A program made the translations under genes and the position numbers. The notes beneath the pieces were generated by a model that saw nothing but the letters and a program-made list of their open reading frames with translations, was not told the DNA's origin and searched no databases. Below, in pieces: positions 44,002 to 55,416 of a stretch of 64,000 nt of DNA. The DNA comes from Cryptomeria japonica (taxonomy: Eukaryota; Streptophyta; Pinopsida; Cupressales; Cupressaceae). Position 1 is the first letter of the stretch; each line of letters opens with the position of its first letter. The stretch covers positions 306,947,664-307,011,663 of the forward strand of contig NC_081414.1 of assembly GCF_030272615.1 (NCBI RefSeq). The letters run 5' to 3'.

Positions 44002-45078
44002 TGTTAGGACCTGGAGGCAACTAAGAGGGGGGGGGGTGAATCAATTGTCTATTAATTTCAACCCAAATATAACTTAATCAAACTTGATACATAATATCGG
44101 TAAACCAAACTTAATGTTCGTTGATAGTTTAATAGTTAATAATAGTACCGGTAAAGTTTAAAGCATGAAACAGAAAGACAAATAACATCCACAACACATA
44201 ACACAGATATTTGTACGTGGAAACCCTGTAAGGGGAAAAACCACGGTGGGAAACCTTACCCACAATCAGATGATACTACTGCAGATAGTATGTGTGTACA
44301 AATGGGGTTTGCACATGCAGAAAGGCCAACTACCTAGAGCTCACTACTCAATCAAAAAATGAGAGTCAAACTGACTACAATTGGATGGTTAAATCCAATG
44401 ATAATGTACTTCTCAAAATAGCATCTTCATATGCTAAATTCAGTACTGGTTAAGCTCTACTTGTCTTCTCCATACCTTCCTTGAATCTTCAAATGATGTC
44501 TACGTGAGTAGCTCTACTTATATTCGCATATACCTTATTACATTCCTCTACTACTTCCACATAATCTCACAAATGAGATCTTACATATATACCAAAACCT
44601 AAGACCAAATGTGTAGGTCAACTTACAAAGAATATTACAATTAAATCAATTACAAATGAATCAATATGTGATGCATCATGTTGGCTCAATGCATTTACAA
44701 TAATAACCAATCAATAAATCATCTCCATAGCGTGTCGTGCTGATCTGGAATAGATAACGCTTGCTGGTCCATAACCTAGACCAATTTGCTGATAACAACA
44801 AATATGAAAACTCAATTAGACCAATAACCAAATCACCAAAACCAAGTGTCCAAACCATGTCTTTGACATAACCAAGTAATCTCCAAATGATAACAAGGCA
44901 TCCTCAGTGCCGGTGAACAATATAACTTGTCGATGAACCAGATACCAGTGACTGTGCATAAGTCACTAAACATGCCGGTGAACATAACCAAAGATCTCCA
45001 AAAAGATAAGTGTTGATAAGTGTTGACAACTATTGACATCAATGACAAAACCAATGCAACACATCCATAATACCAACA
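44002..45078 (-). repeat. 3' LTR of the Copia element
   Basis: 1,077 bp. On the minus strand it starts TGTTGGTATTATGG and ends GTCCTAACA. It contains a CCCCCCCCC tract next to CTCTTAGTTG and the GGGTTTCCACGTACAAATAT block shared with other Copia LTRs here. Confidence 0.93.
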
Positions 45079-45090
45079 ATCTCCCCCTTT
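45079..45090 (-). other. Copia polypurine tract
   Basis: Minus-strand AAAGGGGGAGAT is directly next to the 3' LTR start. Confidence 0.82.
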
Positions 45091-45454
45091 GGCATTAATG
45101 GCAACACAAGATGGAAAAACCATCTAAGTGCCAAAACAGAAATGCCAAAAACCAAAAACCAAAAACCAATCAATCTCCAGAATAGATCAATTACTAGAAA
45201 TCAAAATATAGAATATCTCTCCCCCAATGAATAATCTACCCAAAAGATAATGTGTTTTTCTATAGATATCTCTCCCCCTTTGACATCGCATGCCAAAGCA
45301 ATACAAAAACCAGATATAACTATTTCATAGAACTAATTACAAATACCAATTGTCATAACCAACTACTCCCCCTGAGAAGTATCTCTCCTCCATCAAAGCC
45401 AAAAAAAGGGTTTCTCTATTAATTCCTATTGGTTTGATGCCAATCTCCGACTGT

Positions 45455-48400
45455 CTAAGTCTCTACCAGTGAGGGTATAACCCCAAGCTGCTCTCTGAGA
45501 TATTCAGAAGTTTCCTTAGGCAAAGGCTTAGTAAAGATAGCTGCAATCTTCTCTTTAGTATTCACATAAACCAATTTCACTTCTTTTGCTTCAACATTCT
45601 CTTTTAGAAAATTGAATTTCATAGAAACATGTTTAGTTTTAGAGTGAAATACTGGATTCTTGGATATATCAATTGCTGCCATATTATCATAGTAAATGAT
45701 TATAGGCTCTTTGCATTTTACCTTTATGTCCTTCAACATTTGCTTAATCCATAATACCTAAGTACAATTAGTTGTTGCTGCAACATATTCTGATTTTGCT
45801 ATTGATAATGATGTACAACTCTATTTCTTGCTCAACCATGAAATCAATATGCTACCAAGAAAGAATGCTCTGCTGGTGGTGCTCTTTCTGTCATCTACAT
45901 CTCCTGCCCAATTAGCATCTATGTATGCACATAGATCAAAATTTTCATCTTTAGGATACCATAAACCAATATTTGTTGTACCTTGTAAATACTGGAAAAT
46001 CCTTTTCACTGTTGATTCATGATTTTCTTTAGGATTACTCTGAAATCTAGAAACAATACATATTGCATTCATAATATCAGGTTTTGTTTGTGTCAAATAT
46101 AGTAAAGCTCCAATCATAGATTTGTATCTTGTCGAATTAACAAGTGTTGATTCATCCTTCAATGATAGTTTATCAGTTGTAGTCATAGGAGTACTTACCG
46201 GTTTAGAGTTTTCCATACCAAATTTCTTTAGTAGTTCCTTCAAGTACTTTGATTGACATATGAATATACCTTTATCAGTCTGTGAAATTTGCAATCCTAA
46301 AAAGAATTTTATCTCCCCAATCATAGACATTTCAAATTCTTCTTGCATCTTATTAGCAAAGTCTTTACACAATCCATCTTCTCCTCCAAAAATGATATCA
46401 TCAACAAAAACTTCAATAACCAAGATGTCATCATTAGTCACTTTGAAATATAAGTTGTTGTCAGCATTACCTTTAGTGTAACCAAGCTTCAAAAGATATT
46501 TGTCCAATCTAGCAGACCAAGCTCTAGGAGCTTGCTTTAATCCATATAAAGCTTTCCTTAACCTGCAAACCATATATTTGTCATTTGTTAAATAAAATCC
46601 ATCAGGTTGTTCAATGTAAACTTCCTCTTCAAGATCACCATTCAGAAATGCACATTTAACATCCATTTGATATACTTTATAGTTCTTGTGTGTTGCAAAT
46701 GCTAGAAATAGTCTAACTGCCTCAATTATAGCTACTGGTGCAAAGGTTTCATTGTAATCAATTCCCTCTTTCTACGAATATCCCTTACACACTAATATTG
46801 CTTTGTTTCTGATTACCTTACCATCTTCATTAAGTTTATTTCTGAATACCCATTTAGTTCCAATTACATTTTTGTTTTTAGGCCAGAGAACTAATGTCCA
46901 TGTGTTATTCTTTTCAATTTGTTCCAATTCATCTTCGATAGCCTTAATCCAATGTTTATCTTCACATGCCTCAATAACTGATGCTGGTTCAATTTGAGAA
47001 ATTAAACATGCCTCTTCATTTGCCAATCTTCCTCTTGTCATAACTCCTTGATACTTATTTCCAATTATCTGACTTTCAGAGTGATTCAATCTTACATACC
47101 TGGGTGTATTCACTTGTTGTTGTTCTTCAGTCACTGTGTAATTCTTAGATAATGCTGGTGTGACTGGATCAACATTTTGTACCAATGTACTCAATGTAGG
47201 TTCATTTGTGATTATCTCAACTTTGGGTTCAGAGTCCATAGACCTTGAATTACCTCTAAAATGTTCATCAATCTTCACATTTGCACTCTCAATGATTTTC
47301 TGCAATCTCTTATTAAAACATCTATATGCCTTGCTCTTAGATGAATAACCAAGAAATATTCCTTCATCACTTCTAGAATCAAATTTACCAATGTACTCAT
47401 CTCTCCTAATGTAACATTTGCTTCCAAATATTTGAAATATTTAAGAGTAGGAGTATTACCAAACCATAGTTCATGAGGGGTCTTACCAGTTTCACCTTTG
47501 ATGTGAACTCTGTTGAATGTGTAAACCATTGTATTCACTACTTCTCTCCAATACACATGAGGTAGGTTTGCTTTTGATATCATGCTTCTAGCTACATCTA
47601 GAATAGTTTTGTTCTTCTTTTCCACAACTCCATTCTGCTGGGGTCTCTGAGGTGCTGATAGTTGTCTTCTCATTCCATTCACTTCATAGAATGTATTAAA
47701 TTCCTTAGATGTGAATTCACCTCCTTGATCTGATCTTAAACATTTGATTTTCTTACTGGTTTCATTCTCTACCATTACCTTGAATAGTTTCAATTTTCCA
47801 AAAGCTTCTGATTTCTCCCTAAGAAAAGTAACCCAACACATTCTAGAATAATCATCAATGATTAGCATAAAATATCTATCTCCTTGTAGACTTCTAGTTC
47901 TTGTCGGACCACATAAATTAGTATGAATTAAATCAAGAACATTATTGGATTTATCTGGAATACTCTTAAAAGTTGTTCTAACTTGCTTTCCAAATTGACA
48001 TTCCTTACATACTAGATTGTGAGGTCTTACAATCTTAGGTAAATACCTTACTGCCTTAGCTGTACTGATCTTCACAATGCAGTCAAAATTTATATGACAA
48101 AGTCTCTTGTGCCATAACCAACTTTCATCAATATGTGCAATCAAGAATGGCTTCTCATTGTTATTCAAATGAAAGATATTACCTCTAGTCTGATTACCGG
48201 TTGCAATTTCCAAACCAGTTCTATTCATGATTTTGAATTTACCATTCTTAAATTGTAACTGAAATCCCTTTTCAACTAATTGACCAACACTCAAAAGATT
48301 ATGCTTCAAACCTTCAACATAATAAACGTTGTCAGTATTGTGCTTACCATCAAAGGATATAGTGCCTTTTCCTCTGATAAAACAAGCTTTGTCATCTCCA

Positions 48401-48947
48401 AATCTTAATAGACCTCCATTGTATTCCTGAAAAGTTAAGAATTTACTTTTATCACCAGTCATATGATGTGAACATCCAGAATCAATTATCCATTCATCCT
48501 TTTCTTCTATTTTAGCTGTCAGGGCCTACTCTACCGATTGTACAGTAGGTGTTGGTTGATCTTTTGTTATTGCAACAAAAGCCCATCCATTGTCTGTCAG
48601 TTCCTCATTAGAATCATCAGTAACTCCTTCATCAGCATAGTAACATGATTTGTCTCTATTCTTCTTAAATTTGTATCTCTGATATTCAGGGTTAGGCTTA
48701 TATGTTCTTTTAGCTTCTTCTCTTAATCTTGCATGTCTATCAGGACACCTAGATGCCATATGACCAATTTTATTGCAGTTAAAATATTTAAAAGGTGTTT
48801 TACCTTCATACTTACTTCCAACTGGACCTTTAGGCATTTTCCTTGCAAATAGTGCTTCAAGCTCTTCCAGTTCTTCATTTTCCCTTCTGATGTCTTCAAG
48901 TTCTCTTGCATAAAGTGCTTTCCAATCAGATTTCGATGATGATGATG

Positions 48948-49000
<53 letters not shown>

Positions 49001-49689
49001 GATCATGATCATGATCATGATCATGATCATGATCATGATCATGCTTTGAAAGCTAAATATGTCTTAATTGTAGCAACAAGACCAAATTCTTCAAGTTCAA
49101 AAGCTGGAAGTTTTCCAACCAAAGTATCTCTAGATACTGATGTATTAGGCATTTTTCTCAATTCATTAATAGCAATTACTTACATTTTGTATGCCAGTAG
49201 CAATGCTCTTAAAAATTTAGAAACAATCTCATCTTCACTTAAGGATCCTCCACAACATTGTATACCCAAAAAAATTTCATTAATTCTTTCCATAAAAGAA
49301 GAAATTCTTTCATCTTCTTCCAGTTTTAGATTTTCATACCTAACTTAGAAGCATTCCAGTTTTGCAATTTTGACAGTGGTATCACCTTCATTCAATGTCT
49401 CCAATTTGTCCCAAATAGCTTTAGCAGTAGATCGATCTGATAAACCCATGATTTGCTAATCTGACAATGCACTCAAAAGTGCTTCTCTTGCTTTGCAATC
49501 ATTCTCCTGATCTTTAGCCAAGTTTGGTGGATTAGGTTGACTCTGTGTAGGACCAACATAGCCATTCTTTGTAACATCCCATATGTCTCTTCCAATGCAA
49601 TTTAGATGTGTTTCCATTGTGATCTTTCATATACCATAGTTAGTTCCATCAAGCTTCGGACTATCCTTCCTGAAGTAGTTAGTTGCCAT
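45455..49689 (-). pseudogene. Copia gag-pol polyprotein, interrupted
   Basis: From ATG 49689 the order is gag (LAKDQENDCKAREALLSALSD), zinc knuckle near 48770-48810, protease (WIIDSGCSHHMTGDKSKF near 48455-48500), integrase (HKRLCH ... CKECQFGK zinc motif; DDYSR and SDQGGEF catalytic region; NGVVEKKNKT), RT ([29 protein letters not shown]) and RNase H, ending at 45455. The knuckle reads YFNCNKIGHMASRC, so the first Cys is Tyr. Premature stops include 48526, 46772 and 45818. One frameshift lies near 47440 at the integrase C-terminus. A GAT/CAT triplet expansion interrupts gag at 48936-49042. Confidence 0.92.
48936..49042. repeat. Compound microsatellite (ATC)n then (ATGATC)n inside Copia gag
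   Basis: A short GAT run turns into about 20 ATC units, then an ATCATG hexamer repeats about 11 times. On the coding (minus) strand it reads as runs of Asp and His codons. The hexamer part is self-complementary. The related remnant at 1-85 has ordinary gag sequence here, so the expansion arose in this copy. Confidence 0.92.
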
Positions 49690-49732
49690 AGAATCTCCTC
49701 AAGCTATTAAACTTCTGCAAAAAGAGGACTTA

Positions 49733-49744
49733 GCTCTGATATCA
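49733..49744 (-). other. Copia primer-binding site
   Basis: Minus-strand TGATATCAGAGC lies two bases inside the 5' LTR. It resembles the common TGGTATCAGAGC site for initiator tRNA-Met, with one difference. Confidence 0.82.
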
Positions 49745-49746
49745 AT

Positions 49747-50781
49747 TGTTAGGACCCGGAGGCAATTGAGGGGGGGGGGGGGTGAATCAGTTGTCTATTA
49801 ATTTCAACCCAAATATAACTTAACCAAACTTAATGTCGGTTGATAATTTAACAGTTAATAACAGTACCGATAAAGTTTAAAGCATGAAACAGAAAGACAA
49901 ATAACATCCACAACACATAACACATATTTGTACATGGAAACCTTGTAAGGGGAAAAAGCATGGTGGGAAACCATACCCACAATCAGATGACACTATTTTA
50001 GATAGTATGTGCATACAAATGGGGTCTGCACATGCAAAAAGGCCAACTGCCTAGAGCTCACTGCTCAATCACACTAACTACAATTGGATGGTTAAATCCA
50101 ATGATAATGTACTGCTCAAAATAGCTTCTTCATATGCTGGATTCAGTAATGGTTAAGCTTTGATTGTCTTCTTCATACCTTCCTTGAATCTTCAAATGAT
50201 GTCTGTGTGAGTAGCTTTGCTTATATTCGCATATACCTTATTACATTCCTCTACTACTTCCACATAATTTGACAAATGAGATCTTACATATATACCAAAA
50301 CCTAAGACCAAATGTGTAGGTCATATTACAAATAATATTACAATTAAATCAATTACAAATGAACCAATATGTGATGCATCATGTCGGCTCAATGTATTTA
50401 TAATAATAACCAATTAAAAAATCATCTCCATAGCGTGTCATGCTGATCTGGAATAGATAACGCTTGCCAATCCATAACCTAGATCAATTTGTCAGTAACA
50501 ACAAATATGCAAACTCAATTAGACCAATATCCAAATCACCAAAACCAAGTGTCCAAACCATGTCTTCGACATAACCAAGTAATCCCCAGATGATAACAAG
50601 TCATCCTCAGTGTCGGTGAATAATATAACCTGTCGGTGAACCAGATACCAGTGACTGTGCATAAGTCACTGAACATGGTGGTGAACATAACCAAATATCT
50701 CTAGAAAGATAAGTGCTAATAAGTGTTGACAAGTGTTGAAATCAATGACAAAACCAATGCAACACATCCATAATACCAACA
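49747..50781 (-). repeat. 5' LTR of the Copia element
   Basis: 1,035 bp, with termini as in the 3' LTR. It is about 40 bp shorter, with small indels. Its outer edge CCAACA at 50781 abuts Gypsy 3' sequence. Confidence 0.93.
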
Positions 50782-50979
50782 CGGACTTGAAATCGCATGA
50801 AACTTGACATGATTACTCAGTAGTACTGCATCATTAAATTGGTCTTCATTCCATAATTTTTCAACCAATTTTTCAAGGGAGAATATTTACACCCTAAGCG
50901 TCACCAAGGAATACTGGGGCATGATTTTTCATTTTCTTTGAAACAGCGTCATTTTGACATTGTCTCAAAGAGGGGCAAA
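50782..50979 (+). other. 3' end of a Gypsy internal region with polypurine tract
   Basis: It ends in CTCAAAGAGGGGCAAA (50964-50979), a purine-rich tract immediately before TGTAGACACC. This is the usual arrangement in front of a 3' LTR in plant Gypsy elements. Confidence 0.6.
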
Positions 50980-51976
50980 TGTAGACACCTAAAAATGCCT
51001 CATTAATCACACACTAATTATGTGTCTTATTTATTAAGTAATTCTTTAATTCTTTAATTAATTTAATCTTCTTTCTTCTCAACTGACTTAATCATCACCT
51101 ATCACATTACTAATTATTCAATTTCCACTTCTTAATCAATTCATCATTTAACCCTTTTTCAAATATTAATTAAATATTAATTATTTAATTCTTATTTCTT
51201 CTCAACTGACTCAATCATCACCTATCACATTACTAATTATTCAATTTCCACTTCTTAATCAATTCATCATTTAACCCTTTTTCAAATATTAATTAAATAT
51301 TAATTATTTAATTAATTACGATTAATTCCCTTAATTAAATAATCTTTATTATTTAATCAATTCCATTTCTAATGATTAAATAATTTCATTTAAATTATTC
51401 AATTAATTAATTCATTCTTCCTATTCCCCAGATTCAAATTTCAACTCATTTCATCTAATTCCAATTTCGCAAAATTGAATTTGAATTTCATCTCATTTCA
51501 ATAAATTTCATGTGCATTTCAACATTCGAAAATCAAAATTCAAATCCAAATAAACATGAAATTGAATTTCAATTCAAAAATCCTACAACACATGTTGAAA
51601 ATCATGACTGATTGATAAATTGGTTAACTCAGTTAACTCTTCAATCTCCCCTTTTCACTCCCAATCACCTATTCTAACTAACTGATCTATTTTAGTCATT
51701 TCCCAATCAATTCAGTCTTCTTCCCAATCAATCCAGTTTAACTAGTCAATCTATTCAGTTAACTAGTCAATCGATTGAGTTATCTATCCAATCAATCCAC
51801 TTAACAGATCAATCAAAATGAGTTAACTAATCAATCAAATCAGTTCAACTATCAATCAACACTTCAACTCAATTTCTTACCCAATCTGTCTCAAAAATCT
51901 ATAAAAGAACAATCATTTTTCCATTTTTAAACAATCACAAACTTTGAATCTGTGTGCCATTTGCAAGTTACCAACA
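50980..51976 (+). repeat. Gypsy LTR (single copy) with internal 123-bp tandem duplication
   Basis: It starts TGTAGACACCTAAAAATG after a polypurine tract and ends ACCAACA at 51976. CTATAAAAG at about 51899 is a TATA box. A perfect-looking tandem duplication occupies 51072-51194 and 51195-51317. The sequence is AT-rich, with many CAATCAAT/AACTCA motifs. Directly after it, TGATATCTAAGAGCCACC (51977-51994) resembles a primer-binding site, which would not be expected after a 3' LTR. Confidence 0.62.
51072..51317. repeat. Tandem duplication, 2 x 123 bp
   Basis: Both units start TTTCTTCTCAACTGAC and run through CATCACCTATCACATTAC and CAAATATTAATTAAATATT. They differ at only one or two positions, so the duplication is recent relative to the LTR. 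Confidence 0.9.
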
Positions 51977-53565
51977 TGATATCTAAGAGCCACCATACGA
52001 CAAAGAAGAGAAGAACAATGGAAGCAGGATGAATGATAAAAAGTTTTAATTAGATCTATTTTGATTAAAATCTCTTATTAAGCTAAATTACTTTCATTGA
52101 TTTATGTTTAGGATTGCTTTAATAGTTAAGGAATTCATGATTTTAAGCATGAAAACACTATTTATAATAGGTCTAGTTGTCTAAAAATAAGATAGGACCT
52201 ATGGATAAATAGAAATTTTTTTTCTTTTAAATTTAAATTGGTCAAATCAAGTTTAATAAAAAATATCAAATATTGTTTGAAATAATATACATGCCAAAAT
52301 TTGGCATGGGTTTGGTGAAGAGAATCTTTGGTTGTTGGAAGGTTGTTGGAGGTAGAAGACAAATTTAGACTAGTGACAATTCAAAAGAAGAATGCTAGAC
52401 TGTGGTGGACAAATAGAAAAAAGAATTACAAAGTTGCCATTCAAGAATATTCTCCTTTTGGGTGTCCAAATTGGTGTTTTAATATGTTTGTTATTTACTT
52501 AGGCTTTGTCTTGTATTTGTGATTCATCTATCTTTTCATTTGAATAGGATAATGTTGTTTCCTTCAGAATTTGGTTAACCAATGGAGGTTAATATTCAAG
52601 GTTAATAAACTAGAGAAATTTGAGGGTCAAATGCAATGGTCCATAGGGTATCTAAGGGCAATCTCATTTAAAGATTGTATTTGTTCTAAAAGGCTTTCCA
52701 GTTGTTCTATTTCTTTAAATTTTATAGGTGTTTGTAGGATTGTGGAATGCATAGTTTAGGATTATGAGTTTTAGTTTGTATTTTTGTTTATTATAGCATT
52801 TATTATTATTTTTTGAGTGTTATTTAATTAAATTTTGTTGATAAGAATAAGTGTGAAGGGTTTGGAGAGTTTATTTAAAGTTACAATTGTTTCCTTATGC
52901 GTGTTAGCTCTTGATTTATGGTTTTGTTTGATGTAATTTTTAGCATTCTATGTTTGAATTCTAATGTGATGTTGGGTGTGAAGGCTTCAAGACTCCCCTT
53001 TCATCAAGTTGTGTTATTGTATGTTTGGTGAGCTTATTGGTATATAATATTTCTTCATTTTCATATTTTACAAGTTTTGAGATAGAAGTTAAAAGAGATC
53101 TTCTAATTCAATTTAAAATCACAACAATGGCTATTACATTCTAACTAATCCTAATGATAATTAAGTATATATAAAAGCTACTAGGTAAGTTTATTATCAT
53201 TAAACTGTGAATTTTGTTGTTATTGGAGATATTTGTAGGTTTTCCCCCTTTTAGTGACTTGTTATTCTCAATTATTATCAAGTATTTGAAGAATATTTTA
53301 TATTATATTATTCTTTGTGCAAGTTAATTCATTACGTATGCTTTGAAGCATAAGTTAGAAAAATATGATATTAATGTAATAGTGACTTCCTACTATAACC
53401 TCACTAACTATGACTTTAGTGAAGAACGCAACACCAACATAATTTTATTATTCTCATATACCCTTATCATTATAAAGATTTTAAAAAAATATTTGAAGAT
53501 GAAAATTAATTTAAATAAACATAAATATTTAACAAAAAAATTAAAATATGAAAAGTTTAAAAAAT

Positions 53566-54660
53566 TAATGTCTAATTTGTTTAAGTTATAGATGAGTTTT
53601 ATTTCATTTATTTACTTTTTTTTTAATTAAATTTTATTAAAAAATAGATAGTCTATTTGATGTACTATTTTCATATAATTGAAATTTAATTCATTAATTA
53701 TAACTTATATTTAGAAAATATATTTATCTATATTTATAATATTAAAAAGGGATAAAACATTTATGAATAAAATAATATTTTTCTTTTCCTAATATTTTAA
53801 TACTCCTACTTTGATCTTCAATTTTAATAATATAAACTTTATTTTTAACCCTTATATATTTAGGTATGAAAGAAAATACATCAATTATTAATTATGAATC
53901 TTTTTTCTTGAAAAGATTTTTTTAAATAATTTTGAGGATGTAACAATAAAATATGACAAAATGAGAATTTTACAATTTATAAGAATGAATAACTCTTATT
54001 TAGATCTTCAATTTTAATGTCTAATTTATTTAAGTTATAGATGAGTTTTATTTCATTTATATAATTTTTAATCTAATGTTAATTACAAAATAAACAATCT
54101 ATTTGATATATTGTTTTCATATTTAATTGAGATTTAGTTCATTAAATATTATATTTCTATATTTAAAATATAGAAATATAATATTTAATGAACTAAATTT
54201 CAATTAAATATGAGATTTATATGTTTAAAAATTATATTTCTATATTTAAAATAATTAAAAAGTGATGAAATATTTATGAATAAAATAATATTTTTGTTCT
54301 CCTAACATTTGAATACTTCTACTGTGATCTTCAATTTTAATACTATAAAATTTATTTTTAACCATTATATGTTTTAGAAAATTTTATTTCTTATATCAAA
54401 GTGGTATGAAAGTAAATACATCAATTATTAATTTTGAATCTATTTTTAAAAAAAATTAAATTAATTTTTAAAAAATATGTAAATAAAACCACTCCAAAAC
54501 ATTAAAATATAACAAAAATGAGAATTTTACAACTTATAAGAATGAGAAACACTTACTTTGATCTTCAATTTTAAACTTTATTTCTTATGTCAAAGTAAGT
54601 ATTATGAAAGTAAATACATCAATTATTAATTTTGAATCTATTTTCATGAAAATATTTTTT
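53566..54660. repeat. Diverged AT-rich direct repeats, offset ~449 bp
   Basis: Units beginning TAATGTCTAATTT at 53566 and 54015 share AAGTTATAGATGAGTTTTAT, an ATTTGAT(G/A)TA block, CTTTGATCTTCAATTTTAAT-type and ACATCAATTATTAATT blocks in the same order. A third partial unit lies near 54550-54650. They are imperfect, so this is an old tandem duplication. Confidence 0.65.
54121..54209. repeat. 89-bp near-perfect palindrome
   Basis: Two 44-bp arms (54121-54164 and 54166-54209) surround a single central base at 54165, with one G/T mismatch (54131 against 54199). The composition is almost purely A/T. It lies inside the second unit of the AT-rich duplication; the first unit lacks the full inverted arm. 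Confidence 0.9.
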
Positions 54661-55003
54661 AATAGATTTTTAAAAAGTATGTAGATCACTCCAAATGTCT
54701 TATTTATTTTTTTCTTGATCCATAAGGTGTTGGAGGTTACATGGGGGACCTCCTCCCCATTCAAAATATTCAACTTAGAAGCCACATAAGCCACGTAATC
54801 AACCCATGTTAATATAGATGTCACTTTGGAAGATTCAAACATGGATCTCCAACATGAGAACCTTATGGTCTTGCCATTAGAACAACCCAATTGACAAATG
54901 TCTTATTTGTTAAACTATTGGCACATACAATTTATTAGTTTAATAATATCAAGAATAATATAGTATGTTGTATGTTGGATATAGAATAATATTGTAGTTT
55001 TAT

Positions 55004-55009
55004 TTTATT
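55004..55009 (-). terminator. Poly(A) signal of the SABATH gene (putative)
   Basis: Minus-strand AATAAA lies about 50 nt downstream of the TAA stop at 55060-55062. Confidence 0.5.
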
Positions 55010-55059
55010 GTACTTTTTCAAAATCTAATAGAGTTAATGACAATTTTTGTTGTCATATT

Positions 55060-55416
55060 TTAAGTGGAATCATTTCGTTCAAGTGTTACTGCAATTCTAG
55101 TTGCCTGTTTCATATATTCTTCATTTTGTATGATGTTGGCTGTAAAGATCTCTGCATATCTATTGAAAATAGCGTCCACTACCTTTTCTCCAAAATGATA
55201 TGAAATTAGACTCTCTAAAACTGCCCTCATTTGTTTAGAAAATAATTTTCCCTTCTCATTATCATCATATTTGTCCATACTACTACTACCAATGATAATT
55301 TCAAGTCCCACAATAGTAAAAGACCCTTCTTTGTGCACTTCACTTCTTAATTCATCTTCAGATACTTGATAAGCTGGCAAGTTGAAAGAATCTAATCTTT
55401 CCTCTTCTATAATTCC
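55060..55416 (-). other. SABATH exon 4
   Basis: 118 codons and TAA, from GIIEEERLDSFNLPAY to ATRIAVTLERNDST. The acceptor is TTATAG|GGA. It contains FNLPAYQVSEDEL and FGEKVVDAIFNRY, typical of the family C-terminus. Confidence 0.9.

Larger units (their letters stand above)
44002..50781 (-). mobile_element. Full-length but decayed Ty1/Copia retrotransposon
   Basis: On the minus strand: 5' LTR 49747-50781, PBS 49733-49744, gag-pol 49689-45455, polypurine tract 45079-45090 and 3' LTR 44002-45078. I found no 5-bp target duplication (TAGAT on the left, CGGAC on the right). gag-pol has about nine in-frame stops and one frameshift, so it is dead. By eye the LTRs differ at several percent of sites. 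It is of the same family as the remnant at 1-5545. Confidence 0.94.
51995..55003. other. AT-rich intergenic region
   Basis: No gene was recognised. Short ORFs (for example at 52162-52362, 52571-52759 and 53343-53591) lack homology that I can name. It contains duplicated AT-rich blocks (53566 onward and 54015 onward, offset about 449 bp, with a third partial block near 54540) and an 89-bp palindrome at 54121-54209. Confidence 0.55.

Noticed and set aside
52162-53591. Short ORFs in the AT-rich region (52162-52362, 52328-52522, 52571-52759, 53343-53591)
   Set aside because: No recognisable motif; their length and composition fit chance in AT-rich DNA.
54585-54890. 101-codon minus-strand ORF (MGCSNGKTIRFS...)
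   Set aside because: It may be a small degraded transposon piece, but no recognisable domain, neighbour or splice support was found.
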